Shown one piece after another: positions 21,834 through 22,530 of a stretch of DNA of 22,530 nucleotides. The notes under the pieces are model-generated. The model made no database searches, had not been told where the DNA came from, and saw only the letters and a list, made by a program, of their open reading frames with translations. The DNA is from Chloroflexota bacterium. GTDB lineage: Bacteria > Chloroflexota > Anaerolineae > B4-G1. Where the stretch lies: the NCBI GenBank assembly GCA_030596915.1, contig JAUVSX010000002.1, forward strand, positions 1-22,530, read 5' to 3'. Position 1 is the first letter of the stretch; every line of letters starts with the position of its first letter. Position numbers and translations under genes: made by a program.

Positions 21834-22530
21834 GTTTGTCTGTCCCCAACTCGAGGCGCGTGATTCCGCTCCAGCTCAACCGCAGGCTGGACCACGTCCG
21901 GGTGCGTAGCGGTGGTCTCGGACCCGTTCCGGTGTGTGCCAATCTCGCGGAGGGATGTGAAGTCCCGCCTGTGCTTCGGGTAGGTGTCCCTGAATATGTC
22001 GTACAGCGCGAGATAAACCTCGCGCCGCGAGGCGTCAGGCATCATGGGCTCACCGCGCTGCGCCCATCTTCGGGCGCTGGTCGCGGGATCAAGCAGCCCC
22101 ACCCCGCCCCCCGCAAGCAGGGCTGCGCCGACGGCTGACTGGTCAGCGCCCAAGAGCTGCCGCACAGGAAGACCGAACACATCGGCGAAGATCTGCCGCC
22201 ACAGGCGGCTCTGCCCACCCCCCCCTGCGACGATGACAGTTTGGGGGCGAGCCCCGAGTTCAACCAGGACCTGGTAGGCATCATAGCATGCCAGCGCCAC
22301 TCCCTCCAGGACTGCGCGGATCAGATCGTCGCGACCGTGGTCAACTGTCAACCCCATCAGGAGGCCGGAAGCTTGGGGATTCATATGTGGTGTTCGTCCT
22401 CCAGCCAGGTAGGGCAGGAAGAGCAGCCCGTTCGCACCCGGTGGCGCACTCGCAGCCCAGGTGGTCACCTGGTCGCAGGACGCGCGCCCGAAGAGCCCGA
22501 GAATCCGGTCCCGCAGCCAGGCCAGGGCCA
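21830..22530 (-). CDS. FGGY-family carbohydrate kinase, C-terminal part (5' end outside window)
   Basis: About 233 residues of the C-terminal domain are present and the frame runs off the right edge. FGGY kinases phosphorylate sugars or polyols such as xylulose, glycerol, gluconate or rhamnulose. The diagnostic stretches are GLLFLPYLAGGRTPHMNPQ, AVLEGVALACYDAYQVL, the ATP-site VIVAGGGGQSRLWRQIFADVFGLPV, and ADQSAVGAALLAGGGVG. These most resemble xylulokinase-like members, but the sugar-binding N-terminal domain is outside the window, so substrate is open. A C-terminal tail of about 45 residues after the Y-x-x-LY-x-I-F segment is hydrophilic and not conserved. It is the first visible gene of the minus-strand cluster and overlaps the amidohydrolase by four bases. 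Confidence 0.92.
   Translation of the reverse strand, partial: ALAWLRDRILGLFGRASCDQVTTWAASAPPGANGLLFLPYLAGGRTPHMNPQASGLLMGLTVDHGRDDLIRAVLEGVALACYDAYQVLVELGARPQTVIVAGGGGQSRLWRQIFADVFGLPVRQLLGADQSAVGAALLAGGGVGLLDPATSARRWAQRGEPMMPDASRREVYLALYDIFRDTYPKHRRDFTSLREIGTHRNGSETTATHPDVVQPAVELERNHAPRVGDRQT

Noticed and set aside
1..22530. CRISPR arrays, tRNA/rRNA genes, insertion sequences, phage or defence genes
   Set aside because: No regularly spaced repeats, no transposase or integrase motifs, and no gaps large enough to hold an RNA operon were seen.

Overview
The window is about 22.5 kb of GC-rich, densely coding bacterial chromosome. The best guess is Chloroflexota (Anaerolineae-like or a relative), with moderate confidence. 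The reasons are the RF2 sequence style (an HMQKNETAVRI-type stretch after GGQ), a Pro/Thr-rich exoprotein linker, a DUF3662-FHA (FhaA) plus FhaB pair next to a RodA-type gene, frequent GTG/TTG starts and good Shine-Dalgarno sites. There are no rRNA, tRNA, CRISPR or insertion-sequence signals. No gene-free stretch exceeds about 210 bp.

Region 1 (1-7129): the 3' end of ndk is followed by a convergent minus-strand operon. Its transcription order is family 2 glycosyltransferase, rnc (RNase III), smc, asparaginase, rsfS. The genes overlap or sit very close together.

Region 2 (7130-7338): a divergent intergenic region holds two back-to-back sigma70-type promoters. Both have 17-bp spacers and TATAAT -10 boxes, and their -35 boxes overlap. 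One fires into the glycosyltransferase-rnc-smc operon and the other into ftsY. A 20-codon ORF lies just after the ftsY promoter, and its stop overlaps the TTG start of ftsY.

Region 3 (7339-10983): ftsY, prfB and tilS. prfB carries the classical +1 programmed frameshift (CTT TGA C behind an internal GGGGG), so the full RF2 is encoded in two frames.

Region 4 (11005-17872): a cell-envelope and phospho-signalling cluster. It starts with a membrane-anchored exoprotein with an Ig-like domain. Then come fhaA (apparently leaderless, with its own promoter), fhaB, an atypical SDR lacking the Tyr/Lys catalytic pair, mtnP (methylthioadenosine phosphorylase), and one 912-codon gene fusing a RodA/FtsW SEDS glycosyltransferase to a class B PBP transpeptidase domain. 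In that PBP domain all three catalytic motifs are replaced (SxxK to TVFH, SxN to GCP, KTG to RLG). It therefore looks like a pseudo-transpeptidase tethered to its SEDS partner, and this is the most interesting object in the window.

Region 5 (17961-22530): a minus-strand catabolic cluster that runs off the right edge. In transcription order it holds an FGGY carbohydrate kinase (partial), a metal-dependent amidohydrolase, a Gfo/Idh/MocA-type protein, an M55 D-aminopeptidase-like metallopeptidase, and a second Gfo/Idh/MocA oxidoreductase. The substrate cannot be read from sequence. Regions 4 and 5 converge on an 88-bp gap that contains inverted repeats.
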